From: Sthenelais limicola
Lineage: Eukaryota > Annelida > Polychaeta > Phyllodocida > Sigalionidae
Reading direction: 5' to 3'
Assembly: GCA_942159475.1 (NCBI GenBank)
Contig: OW804096.1
Location: forward strand, 137,339,791 to 137,403,790
DNA length: 64,000 nucleotides
Part shown: positions 22,243-32,589 of the stretch, piece after piece
How positions within the stretch are numbered: the first letter of the stretch is position 1
How the letters are laid out: every line of letters starts with the position of its first letter
Notes under the pieces: generated by a model
What the model saw: the letters and a program-made list of their open reading frames with translations, nothing else
Databases searched by the model: none
Told to the model about the DNA's origin: nothing
Position numbers and translations under genes: made by a program

Positions 22243-22537
22243 CATTGCCATATTGCCTTATTGTGGTGTGCTTTTAGGCTTCATGAACAAAAAGAATGAA
22301 CTATAATGGGTGTGTTTCATCTTAAATGAGTTATGATGACGGACGTTTGCCAATTTCTAAACCCCAAATTTTGACTTATCATAAAAACTGAACCACTGGG
22401 AGGAAATGCGTATAATGGGTATTGACAGAAACCTGTAAACCTGGACTAACGAGATATGTATGTTTCAAATCGATCTGGAAAACCTTTTGAAATTCCATAC
22501 TTCTGGCTGAATTGTACACGTTCAGAAAAAATGACCC

Positions 22538-23170
22538 AACTACTGCCTATACTGACCTAGGACCACACATTTAAGGTTAGGTTTAGGGTTATAGTTAGCA
22601 TCAGTAGCCATCCATGTACTCTATTCCACTTCACAGAACACATGACAATACAGTGCGTAATGGTAACATTGCTCTATTACCATCCTGGCAGCTAGTATAT
22701 AGACGCTTCCGGCGGAGAGAAAGGTAGTTGGCCTCTCAGTCGGTAGGGGCGTGGCAGATCTATGTCTGAATGAGACTTCCAAAAATAAATTCCCAACTTT
22801 GCAAAGTTTTACAATAGTTTACAATAATTTCACAATAAAAATTTAGACATAGCTCAAATCATTTTGAACTATTTAAATACAATCAAGAAGAAGAGTTGAT
22901 GTTTACGTTATAAGATTCAAGTAATCCAAATCTCTTTAGAAATCTTCAAACCTTGCAGAACAGAGCGACTCGGCCTATCCACAGCCAAGAAGAAATATAT
23001 ATGAACAAACACCAGTCGGGATTATTCTGATCGACAGAAGGAAACTACACCGATTGCAAATGGCACGTAACAGATTCAAGAATCCATCAAATTGGCAGAG
23101 AAAATCGACAATTAAAATCCACCACTATGGAATAACAAACATCAAAACTTGTCTATAACGTATCACAATT
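22538..23170. other. intergenic, no gene seen
   Basis: The degenerate GGTTAGGTTTAGGGTTA near 22,575 is too short to be telomeric. Nothing else was recognised. Confidence 0.4.
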
Positions 23171-23578
23171 GTGATGTGTTTCAGGAAAATGAGTCATAAG
23201 TCGCAAAAATTGGATTTTGAGATACCATCATATTTGAAAAGATGAGACCAAGGTGATTCCAATGAATGTAAACATTAAGGACATCTAATACATATTTCTA
23301 TCCTTTTAGTTTGCTATTTTCATTTTTGTAAAAGAAGATTGCAATATTTCTGGGTGGACAATTACGAGTAAAGTAACTAAATATACTCCACAGGATGATC
23401 GGGGTAACGCATAGATATATTTCATGAACTGTCTTGAAATTTGGTACTTGTATTTATACAACCACTAGGACTAGACACTTCAAAGATGACAATATTCTAA
23501 CAAAGAAATCTTGTAAATAATACGCTTTGAAAAATATCCATTTTGCGACTTATGACTCATTTTCCTAAAACACATCAC
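23171..23578. mobile_element. family B MITE
   Basis: 408 bp, complete TIRs, AATT duplicated on both sides (23,167-23,170 and 23,579-23,582). Very similar to the copy at 63,156-63,513. Confidence 0.92.
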
Positions 23579-23743
23579 AATTATGGAATAATCTACTTTA
23601 AAATATCTGAGCCAGATGACATGATAAACTGTTGGACCAATGTCTTTTATCATAATAAATGATGTAAGGAATGGGAAATGCAGCAAGACCTGTCTAAATT
23701 TGTACCAAATCTTGCTCTATCCTTCAACCCAATAACTGTATTC

Positions 23744-23983
23744 GGGTCAGATTTTCATAAAATGTACAATTCACCTTCACCAATCCACTCAGATATCCCA
23801 AAATTCAGACGAAAATAAAGTTCAAAATACAGTTCACCTAACCAAACAGTTTGCTAGAATCAATGCAATGCCAAATATTCTCGAATTTACCTATATATAG
23901 TATTGACCAAATTCCAGCCTAATTTTGCAAAATTTATTTATTGGGTATAGCTTCCAATTGTAAATTTTCTGAAAATCTGACCC
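23744..23983. mobile_element. family A MITE
   Basis: Both TIRs present; flanks ATTC and CTTC, an imperfect duplication. Confidence 0.85.
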
Positions 23984-24261
23984 CTTCACTCATTGCATGA
24001 CAGTTATGGCAACACCATTCGCTGGTTTGAGACTTGGTTGGGGGATCAGAGTGGAATATAGATCCCTAGGTGGCAGCACAGTATTATCTCTGATTAGTAC
24101 AAGCATAACCAGCAGGGGATTTATAATGTACCAGGCAAGGGGACGATCACATCTGGTTGAGACTGCCGAAACTTTATTTGAAAATCAGAAATTATGATAT
24201 CTTTTGGAATGGTAATTATGAATCAGATACATTATTATGCCTGGCACATAAAAGAGTTATT

Positions 24262-24510
24262 GGGTCATATTTTCCGATAATGTACAATTCAACTTCGCCA
24301 TGCAATCTACTTAAAGCTACTCAAATAACCCAAATTTCAGACAAAAATAAAGTTCAAAGTACAGTTCAACCTAACCAAACAGATTGCTAGAATCAATGCA
24401 ATGCCGCATATACTCGAATTTACCTAGTATTGACCAGATTGGAGCCTAATTTAGCAGAATTTACTTAATGTTAACAGCTGGCAATTGTACATTTTCTGAA
24501 AATCTGACCC
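24262..24510. mobile_element. family A MITE, diverged left end
   Basis: The left end is altered (GGGTCATATTTTCCG) and the right end is standard. Flanks do not match. Confidence 0.8.
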
Positions 24511-25361
24511 AGCTGCTAATAGGCAAAGGCTATGAATGTGGTACTAAGGCTATGTAAGTCTGGTAGGTTTTCCAATTATTTTGAACATTAATTGTATCTC
24601 TAAATAAAACAACCCCTGGTTCGCATCCATCTGATCTCGAAGACAAAATACCACCACAATGTTGTAACGTTCAAACAATACCAATCATATTGTAGTAGCT
24701 TGTAGTGTATCTTTACGACAAAGAAATAGCAGTCAATATGGCCAAGTTAAAATCACAAACATCATTCTTTGAGACGGCCTCGCTCATCTGGTCACGTGAC
24801 AGTGCATCCACACTTCTAGGAACGAACTGATTTTGTGCAATTTTGAACAATTAATCATATATATAATATTAAAATCTGTATAATAAAATATATTCATAAT
24901 GAACATGGGCAACATTTCCACAACATTTATTGCCTAAAATCGACAGTAATGCTGAGATTTCCCCCATTGTTTACTTTCACCCCACTGCCGGGCAGTGGGC
25001 CGGTACTTGGGGGAATCCGGCCCTTGACGACCATAGCAACCAAGCTTAAAATCTCCAACTTTCCCCCTCGATTTCTTAAATTATACACAATTGTCGGAAA
25101 AACGGAACATGACTGCAATGTATGAACAATACTTGATATATACATGTATGCTCATAGCATTTTGACCCGTTTATGTATGGTTTCAAAAGGGTTGAAAACA
25201 GGTATTTTGGCGTCAGCGCCTATGGCACTCAGCTGGTGTATTCACCCGAGTTTTTGCTGCCGATCGTAGCGCCACCTGTAAATACCCGGATTCTCGTCTC
25301 AAAGAATAAGTAATATATGTCAATAGATGTATCAATTGGTTTTCCCATGTGTTATTGATAT
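24511..25361. other. intergenic; small G+C-rich patch
   Basis: At about 24,980-24,998 CCCACTGCCGGGCAGTGGG is a perfect 9-1-9 inverted repeat in a locally G+C-rich patch. No gene is supported. Confidence 0.4.
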
Positions 25362-25465
25362 GGGTGAAATGGCCAGAAAATGTACAGTTCGTCTTCAGCA
25401 ATCCTCTCAAATAACTCAAATTTGATACATGAATCAGGTATTAATACAGTTTAACCTAACCAAGT
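25362..25465. mobile_element. family A fragment
   Basis: About 100 bp from one end (AGAAAATGTACAGTTCGTC to CAGTTTAACCTAACCAA). The rest is missing. Confidence 0.6.
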
Positions 25466-25834
25466 CGGTCGGGAAGTCGATCAAGTTATAGTTGGGGGTA
25501 GTCAATCATTGGGAATTATTAAGGTGAAGAGGATCAAGGGGAATGAATGTTACTTGGCTACCTACAAGTGTGTGGGTTAGATAGGGAGAAAATATACAGT
25601 CAACACATTACCTCTTTTCGTAGAAATCGCTCTTCTCATATATTATATGGATATTATAACAGTAGCAGGATTCTGTCACGGTTCAAAACCAACGCTCATA
25701 TAGATATCCAGGCCACTAGAAAATGGTTCATGAAATTGTATTGTAAGATGGTATTACATATATGTCACATATCACTGCACAGGGCTACACTGAACTGACC
25801 TCCCATCCTCTGAACTAGAAACACAGGGGAGTGG

Positions 25835-25868
25835 GGGGGGGGGGGGGGGGGGGGGGGGTAGGGGGGGC
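25835..25868. repeat. poly-G tract
   Basis: A run of about 25 G interrupted by TA and followed by more G. The true length may be unreliable in assembly. Confidence 0.9.
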
Positions 25869-25934
25869 ACTACCACCATCAGTGCTAAGTTGTTTGTGTG
25901 CAAATCCATCTTGGTGTTTGTTTGCGACTACATA

Positions 25935-26080
25935 ATTTAAAGCTACTTTCTCAGCTATTATGACAAGGACAATCAATCCAAATGTACATATCATGTCATA
26001 TTATGACTTATAGGATTGAATTCATCAATGTTCTGCTACTTTTATATGTTTATATATATAAGAAGTGGAAGTAGATTTGG
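25935..26080. repeat. dispersed repeat (TTAAAGCTACTTTCTC type)
   Basis: Similar to 30,125-30,260 in the sulfotransferase intron (TTAAAGCTGCATTCTC, later TCAATATTCTGC). Related inverted sequence lies at about 26,745-27,000. Probably a retroposon family of unknown class. Confidence 0.5.
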
Positions 26081-26115
26081 TCAAACAAAAACAGCCACTG
26101 GTAATAAGGAGTGTA

Positions 26116-26463
26116 ATAGGGGAGTTGCATGTCTCACTGCGCATGTCTGTCACAGTGCATGCTGGGACGGATTCAGTTCAAGTCTGACATACAAATATTT
26201 GGCAACATTTTTGTCAAAAATTGCAAAATTGTTTTCACTAATATCATAGCTTCTATAGATGATTTATGAAAACCAAATGCATGATGGGAAAGATTAAGTC
26301 AAGGGTTATGGAAACATGTATAACATATGGATATTGACATTAGAGCATTGATAAATAGTCCATGCTGAACATGGCATGTTTTCTTTAGATTTCATACTGT
26401 ACCATTACTCCCATAATTCCATGCAAATCAAGATTCAAAATGGCGGCTATGCAACTCCCCTAT
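26116..26463. mobile_element. family I TIR element
   Basis: 348 bp bounded by ATAGGGGAGTTGCATG and the inverse CAACTCCCCTAT. It is the best-preserved copy and the reference for the split copy around the sulfotransferase gene. Confidence 0.85.
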
Positions 26464-27322
26464 TGGTCCACAGCAGCAATTTCTTTAGTCATGGAACTGT
26501 AGCAGTTTCATGATGTTGTGTGGACACCTTGCACAAACTCCTATAGGCTCAGGCTTGCAGACATAATTATTGTTTTCATCATTTTAAAAAATCTGAAGAA
26601 CTCTGAAGACCAGATTTCTATCAATAGGACTAATAGATTCACACATATATCAACCATAATCATTAAACCTTTAATGTGGCGATGTAAAGAGTGATTTTTT
26701 TATAGCTGCAATGGTGAGTCTATGGAAATCGGTAGAAATATGCAAAAAATTTACAATAATTGGCTCACCGTCGCCATGACACTTACAACACCTATAGGCG
26801 AAGGCCTAATAAAATGGATTCGGGCAGGTCCTCCAAACAAAATTAAGGACGTTTTAGAAGCCCTGTAGTAAAAACAACCAGAAAAGATCCTCCAAATTTT
26901 GGTCAAAAGACCTTTAGATGGGTTTAAAAAGAATGGAAGAAGATAAAGAAAATAATTTTTTTTTACCAACATTAACTGCGATTGCAGCTTTAAGCCAATT
27001 CATAAATGAATTCCACAAGAAACCCTATAGCCTTCTCCCACCATTCCTGCTATAACCTGGCCAGGACAAATAGACCATAGCACCGGGGCCTAGTTCATAA
27101 CAAATCCTTATTCAAAATATTCCTTGCTATGCTATTTCTCCTACCTTTGGTAGAAACTTGCTACCAATAGCTTACGAAATAGCATTTTTGTGTAGCAAAA
27201 GCCAAACCTTCCTTTCTTGCTGCTTTCTATGGCTAAAGATGGAAAATATCAAGGAAAGATAATATTATATGTTATAAAACAGACCCCTCTGTCACTCTCA
27301 ACCAACAGCGAGGTGTTATTAT
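26464..27322. other. intergenic with inverted dispersed repeat
   Basis: 26,745-27,000 contains GGCAGGTCCTCCAAA and TGCAGCTTTAA, also found near 30,125-30,420. No gene seen until 27,323. Confidence 0.4.
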
Positions 27323-27421
27323 ATGGGACATTCATCAACTGGAAAAATAATTGGCAAAGTATACACTAGTGCACAACAGAAAGGACCCATTCCGTTTGTA
27401 CCACAGAAGGAAGAACACTTG
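27323..27421 (+). CDS. candidate small first coding exon, unrecognised
   Basis: ATG at 27,323 opens 33 codons (beginning MGHSSTGKIIGKVYTSAQQK) and ends exactly at a consensus donor, CTTG|GTATGTAAGT, in phase 0. The composition is protein-like. It does not join in frame to the sulfotransferase exon at 28,672, and no partner exon was found. Family not recognised; it could be a lone or captured exon. Confidence 0.3.
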
Positions 27422-27770
27422 GTATGTAAGTTACGATTATATATATACATGTATACATATTGTTTACTTCCAGTTCAATATGTTATAAAATATTCATAAC
27501 AAAATCTGGAAATGGGTACCACCTTCTATGCTAGTAGTTCTTCCAGAGGGCCCCTGCGATACTAATAAACATATAATATATAAATACATGATAGAATCAG
27601 TTATATAGTGGCCAGTTTGCTAAATCAGGTCAACTAAGGACTTTATTAATCAAAATATGGCGGGACCACAAATCAGTTCAATCATGTAAAATAAATGTGA
27701 ATGTGAAAGTTTAAAGTAGAACGGTGTGCTTGAAAAGAGATGGTGTTGTCAATATTCTTAGAACTAATTT

Positions 27771-28175
27771 GTGATGTATTTCAGGAAAATGAGTCACAAG
27801 TCGCCAAATTGATATTTTTTAAAGTGTCTTTTTCACAAGATCCCTTTATTGAACTGTTCTGATTGTTGGAGGGTTTAGCACTTATAGTCAGATGAATCTA
27901 TCTAACACATTTTGGGACATTGTATTAAATATATCCTTGTGTTTTGAAGGCCTTCGTATGGTGTATATTAAGTTACTTTACTGGTAATTACCCATCAAGA
28001 AACATTAAAACCTTTTTTTTTAAATAAAAATATCAAACTTAAAATACAGAAATACTTATTAGGTGTCCTAGTGTTTACTATCATTGGAATCACCTCGATC
28101 TCCTCTTTTTAAATATGGTGATATCTCAAAATCCATTTTTTGCGACTTATGACTCATTTTCCTAAAACGGATCAC
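27771..28175. mobile_element. family B MITE
   Basis: Complete. AATTT occurs on both sides (27,766-27,770 and 28,176-28,180). Confidence 0.9.
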
Positions 28176-28254
28176 AATTTTGAGCAGGTGCAAATCAGAA
28201 ACGATAATGAGGACGGCTCCTCTCATGACAATCAATCTTGGTGAATCTCAACCA

Positions 28255-28380
28255 ATTAAGGACATGCATGTCTCACTGCGCATGTCTAGTACTATCCATG
28301 CTGGGATACATTCAATTCAAATTTAACAAACAAATATTTAGCAGCATTTTTATAAAAAGTTGCAAGTGTTGTGGTTTTCG
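28255..28380. mobile_element. family I element, left half
   Basis: It matches roughly the first 125 bp of the 26,116 copy, including GCATGTCTCACTGCGCATGT. It breaks off upstream of the sulfotransferase gene. The matching right half is at 31,627-31,773 in the same orientation. Confidence 0.75.
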
Positions 28381-28671
28381 GTTTGCCTTGGGTTCTTGTC
28401 TAAGATTTCCAGAGATCTCTATCTGCAGTACTCGGATCAGTTTGCAAATGTTGATTCTTGTCCCTAGCTGCAAGCTGGGAGACAAACTATCGCAAACACG
28501 TCCAAACTCTCAACAAGAGGAAGAAAGACCAGACAAAATGGTTATATTGCACAGGTTTGAACTCTGTCTCCATAGATTATAAACCTCTATTGTGTGATAA
28601 CAATTGGCTACTAATTACCCATATTTCTAATTCTCACTCATTGTCTCTACATTGCTTCAGATAGAGTCACG

Positions 28672-28819
28672 ATGTTTTGCTGCCCTGACGGCCAGAACTG
28701 GAGTCACTATGTGGATGGTGAGAGGCAGAGTGTTGGGGTGAGTGCAGAGGTACTGGAGAGGGTGAAGACACTGGAGGTGTACCCTGATGATGTCCTCATT
28801 ACAGGGTACCCTAGATCAG
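28672..28819 (+). CDS. cytosolic sulfotransferase, exon 1
   Basis: Encodes residues 1-49 and the first base of codon 50 of a 281-aa sulfotransferase. The ATG at 28,672 follows an acceptor-like TTGCTTCAG at 28,652-28,660, so a non-coding 5' exon is likely. The exon ends at a consensus donor (CAG|GTATGT at 28,820), in the middle of the PAPS-binding loop YPRSG|NNW. The split codon (G|GC) joins exactly to 30,774. This exon carries the substrate-side N terminus typical of the SULT fold. Confidence in the exon boundary is high because the join is in frame and motif-preserving. Confidence 0.9.
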
Positions 28820-28976
28820 GTATGTTACTCTGCATTTCATTGGATTTACTTTTTATCTCATCGAATTAACAAGTCAGGTGGAGGCAACTCAACTAAAACC
28901 ATCCTTTTTGTGAAGTTTCGTAGGCATTTTCATTTAGATGTGAGAGATCCTGACATGTTTCATCTTGTATTATGGC

Positions 28977-29130
28977 TTCTTATTATTCTTTTTCTTTTTC
29001 GTCCTCTTTTTCATCCTCTTCTTCTTCCGCTTTTTCTTCCCCTTCTTCTTCTTCTTCTTCTTCTTCTTCTCCTTCATCTTCATCTTCTTCTTTTTTTTCT
29101 TCTTCTTTTTCTTCTTCTTCTATTGTTGCC
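28977..29130. repeat. CTT-rich microsatellite in intron
   Basis: Imperfect (CTT)n/(CTTTTT)n pyrimidine tract; the long Ser- and Phe-rich frames across it are artefacts. Confidence 0.9.
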
Positions 29131-29306
29131 ACCATCAATTCAGTGTTGATCAGGATAATACACTGTGGTCTCTATCTCCTCCATCTTGGTTAACAATTCA
29201 TGAAGGTAGACCAATTAGGTAAATCACTATTACTAGATGCCATTATTCAAGCCGCTTTAAGAAGTAATGCTAGTGGGCCTATTGATACTAACAAAGGAGG
29301 TGATAT

Positions 29307-29714
29307 GTGGTGTGTTCCAGGAAAATGAGTCATAAGTCGCAAAAATAATATTTTTCAAAGTGTTTATTTTACAAGATCACTTTATTGGAATGTTCTGATT
29401 TTTAAAGAGCTAATCACTTATAGATATATCGATCGGTGTATCAAATCTCAGGACAATGTATGTAATATATCCTTTCGTTTTAAAGGTCCTTATATGGACT
29501 ATATTTAGTTACTTTACTGTTTATTACCCCCCAGAAATATTGCAAACTTTTTTTTTCCAAAATAAAAATATCAGACTTAAAATCTAGAAATACTTATTGG
29601 ATTATTAGACTATTTACTATCATTGGAATCGGCTTTATCTCATCTTTTCAAATATAATGGAATCTCAAAATCTATTTTTTGCGACTTATGACTCATTTTC
29701 CTGAAACACATCAC
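29307..29714. mobile_element. family B MITE in sulfotransferase intron
   Basis: 408 bp with ATAT duplicated on both sides (29,303-29,306 and 29,715-29,718). The left end has GTGGTG for GTGATG. Confidence 0.9.
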
Positions 29715-30351
29715 ATATATTCTTTATCAGTCAACCACCAGTGGTAGGTATAATGAGTGCAATACAAAGTAAAGCAAAACAGTTGAACATATGTGCCAGA
29801 CACTAGTTGTGGGAGGCTATGTGAGGCTACGAGAGGTTATGTACTGGCAGGAAAGACGTACACATAGTTGGCTCTATTTTCACAGGGAACCTGCTATCTA
29901 GCGGAGTCAGCCGAAAGTGAGATGCAACGAGCACTAAGTACTACTAACATGCTAACACACTTGTGCATCACAACATCTGTTTTGGCACATGAGATGATGA
30001 GAAGGCGTAGCAGCAAAGTTATCCTAATTGATATGTTTACCTCTTGGCCTGGCAAGCGTGTATAATTGTAAATATACCTGTAAATATATACCTGGCAACA
30101 TCCAATTTGTTTATCCAGAGTTAGAGTTATTAAAGCTGCATTCTCTGCTATTAAGACAAAATGAATGTAACTGCATTTACTTACAATATGTTTTTGAGGA
30201 CTGGATTTATCAATATTCTGCAACTTTTTATATGATTCTATAAGAATTTGAAGTGAAGCTAAGTGAATCAACTGAGAGAATTTGGCCGCCAATGATTTAT
30301 AATAAGTGAAGTCATCATAGGAAGGGATACAGGCAGGTCCTCCAAATACGA

Positions 30352-30390
30352 GATTGCTCAATATCCTATAATATAGGATATTGAGCAATC
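30352..30390. repeat. perfect 39-bp palindrome
   Basis: 19-nt arms (GATTGCTCAATATCCTATA and its exact inverse) around a single A. The related repeat at about 26,840 has no such insertion at the equivalent place. Confidence 0.95.
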
Positions 30391-30556
30391 CAGTCCTAGA
30401 AGCCATGAAATTGGTTCAGTAATATTATTTTAATAATAACAATGGTAATAGCTAAGGATACAGCTTTACTTATAATTATACAAAACTATTCTCTTTGCAA
30501 TTATAATTATGATAATATGGAATATGTGCAAACATCAATCAGGTCACTCATAATAT

Positions 30557-30755
30557 CTTATTTCATTCCTCTCAAATAACTCCAATTTAAAACTGAAATG
30601 AACTTTAAAATGCAGTTTAACAGCAAAACGGATACTTCTAGTCCTTGAGATGCCAAATAAAGTCAGACATACCCGGTATTGCTCATTTTTCAGTCTTATT
30701 TAATAACCAGACTTTCCTAAATGTGTAGAGCTGCCATTGGTACATTTTCTGATAA
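30557..30755. mobile_element. decayed family A copy abutting the exon 2 acceptor
   Basis: The interior matches family A in inverse order (CCTCTCAAATAACTCC to GAGCTGCCATTGGTACATTTTCTG). The terminal GACCC is lost and the sequence runs into TTTCTCTTTCAAAG, the acceptor of exon 2. Confidence 0.8.
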
Positions 30756-30773
30756 TGAATTTCTCTTTCAAAG

Positions 30774-31471
30774 GCAATAACTGGATCGCAGAAATAGCAT
30801 GGCTGGTGAAGAACAAAGCTGACACCGAGAGACTCAAGGAGAGCTACTCAAACGACAGAAGTTCCTTGTTAGAGTTGTACAACCCTAGACGCCCTAAACC
30901 AAACATAGACTTCATCATCAACGAGGAGAGACCAAGAATCTTAAAATCTCACCTGAAGTCTCATTACTTTGAGAAACAACTTCAAAATACCCAAATTAAA
31001 TTCATCCACATTAGAAGAAATCCCTTTGACATGTATACCTCGTGGTATTACTATGCTCAGAATTTCTACTCGTACAAAGGCACATGGGATGATTTCTTCC
31101 AGCTGATCATAAGAGACCAGCTGCCTTATGATGATGTCCTAGAAGTGATTGCATCCTGGTGGAAGTTGAGAGAGAATCAAAATATTTTATTCATGAGCTA
31201 TGAAGATTTGAAATTTGATTTGATGGGGTCGATTAAAAGTATTGGTGAACACCTGGGGGAGGCCCTGTCTGTTGCACAGATAAAGAGAATAGCTGGATAT
31301 GTGACAGTTGATAACATGAAAAAGAACCTGAGGCCAGGCACAGAGTTCCTTGTCAGGAAAGGGCAGACAGGAGAGTGGCGCAACATGTTCACCTCGGAGC
31401 AGGAGAAAATAATTGACAAAAGAATCAAGGATGGGGAAAGAAAATATGGACTGAGTTTTGTTTGTAGTTAG
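30774..31471 (+). CDS. cytosolic sulfotransferase, exon 2
   Basis: Encodes residues 50-281 and the stop. With exon 1 it makes a 281-aa protein, close to the usual 285-300 aa of cytosolic SULT enzymes, which move a sulfonate group from PAPS to a small hydroxyl or amine acceptor. Visible motifs: PAPS 5'-loop YPRSGNNW (46-53; the usual K and TT are R and NN); the catalytic histidine in RILKSHL (His109); a 3'-phosphate site with Arg131 and Ser139 (HIRRNPFDMYTSWYY); SYEDL (191-195); and RKGQTGEW (244-251) with the following NMFT. There is no signal peptide or membrane segment, so it should be cytosolic. The acceptor substrate cannot be predicted. The gene lies between the two halves of a family I element. 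Confidence 0.93.
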
Positions 31472-31626
31472 TGACTGCCTTGAACAGTCTTAGGACTATA
31501 ACTACCTTAGGCAGAGACTAAACAAATGAATGACTCACAATGAGGGACTGCTTTGCATCAGGGTTATACCTCAAGCAATTACACAAATAGTTGCTTAATG
31601 TTGGTTAGTAATCAAAAGCAGAATCG

Positions 31627-31773
31627 CATAACAAATGGACAAATTTATGGACAATACATATTCCATGCAGAGCATGGTCTGTTTTTTCTATAGGTTTAAA
31701 AAATCCCATTCTTACAATCCCTATAATTCAATGTAGATCAAGATTCAAGATGGTGGACATGCAAGTCTCCTAT
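31627..31773. mobile_element. family I element, right half
   Basis: It matches the last 150 bp of the 26,116 copy (GCATGGTCTG..., TCAAGATTCAAGATGG) and ends with the TIR CATGCAAGTCTCCTAT. Same orientation as the left half at 28,255. Confidence 0.75.
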
Positions 31774-32589
31774 TGGACAATTTATATAATCTCTTTCTTT
31801 CATACTATCCAAAAGGGGAGTTTAGGTAAATTTTCTCAATGTCAAGAACTTCCGATTTTTCTCCCAGTTTGACCCTCAAACTGGCAGTTAGCCATATAAC
31901 CTCGATGTTCATTCATCCTCTTCAATAATCCCAATGCTTGAGCCAAGCCATAGTTTGGATGAATTCCCAGAACTAGGGCATTATGACCTACTTCTATATT
32001 AAAGTACTAATAAACCTCTAGAATTTCACATTACCATCTTTACTTATTATTCATGTTACAACTACTGTAACAATTGACACATTAGGGAGTCCCTCTTCTC
32101 TTCTAGAACTATAAAGTTTGGAAATTATCTCTACAGCGCTAGAAATAACATGACCAAATGAGAAATATGTGAATAGTTTTTAGAAATCAATCAATGAAAA
32201 ATGTGAAGTAGATTTAGAGTAGACACATAGTTGTCATTAGTAACTCTATTCTACACCAGGTCGCCTACCTGTCCAGTGCTTGTAGTACCAACGAACTCTA
32301 CTAGAGGCACTGATGTAGATCATGTTTTATCCAAGTCTATATATCATCTTATTCCTGCTTCACCTATCTGTCTGTACAACATTGCTATTCTGTCCTGTCT
32401 TATACATTAGATCATCTTGCCATGTTATATCTATAACACCTATACCTTATTATTCATAATTCATAATCATTGCTCAATGTTACATAACCAATTAACACCT
32501 AGACCTGACAACTGCCCATGTGAATAAAAAAAAAAAAAAAAACTAAATGGAAAGAACAGGCTATAATCACAACAACTTTGCATATGTAA
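31774..32589. other. intergenic; poly(A) tract
   Basis: GTGAATAAA followed by about 17 A at 32,521-32,542 looks like a retroposed 3' end. No other gene signal. Confidence 0.4.

Larger units (their letters stand above)
19554..22350. repeat. interspersed motif ACAAACGCCCATCAT, about 12 copies
   Basis: Plus orientation: 19,554 (CGTC variant), 20,158 (CAAT variant), 20,180 (partial), 20,528 (partial), 20,720, 21,591, 21,614 (partial), 21,961. Minus orientation: 19,983, 20,901, 21,074, 22,335. From 19,983 onward most positions fall near multiples of about 181 bp. I did not notice this motif elsewhere in the window. Mixed orientation argues against a coding repeat. Confidence 0.8.
19161..22537. 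mobile_element. 3.4 kb TIR element related to family A, with an interspersed 15-bp motif
   Basis: The left end GGGTCATTTTTTCTGAACAT is mirrored by the right end (ACGTTCAGAAAAAATGACCC), about 24 of 25 bases matching, and AACT flanks both sides (19,157-19,160 and 22,538-22,541). The TIR start resembles family A (GGGTCAG...TTCAGAAAATGTACA), and the 4-bp duplication length is the same. The interior has about 12 copies of ACAAACGCCCATCAT or variants in both orientations, spread over the whole element. No transposase is visible; a family A MITE (19,733-19,967) and a possible captured exon (22,118-22,242) lie inside. Likely a large non-autonomous element. Confidence 0.75.
28820..30773 (+). other. 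sulfotransferase intron 1 (1,954 bp)
   Basis: GTATGT...CAAAG borders. It contains a CTT-rich tract (about 28,977-29,130), a family B MITE, a dispersed repeat (30,125-30,260), a perfect 39-bp palindrome (30,352-30,390) and a decayed family A copy that stops about 20 bp before the acceptor. Confidence 0.85.

Noticed and set aside
22570..22600. Telomere-like GGTTAGGTTTAGGGTTA
   Set aside because: Too short and degenerate for an interstitial telomere array.
27323..28819. Exon 27,323-27,421 as the first coding exon of the sulfotransferase
   Set aside because: Joining at the acceptor ending 28,660 puts the sulfotransferase frame out of phase and leads to stops.
28965..29222. Ser-, Phe- and Leu-rich frames of 70-120 codons
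   Set aside because: They cross the CTT microsatellite inside the sulfotransferase intron.
29894..30406. 170-codon minus-strand frame in the sulfotransferase intron
   Set aside because: It overlaps a dispersed repeat and the 39-bp palindrome and has no recognisable domain.
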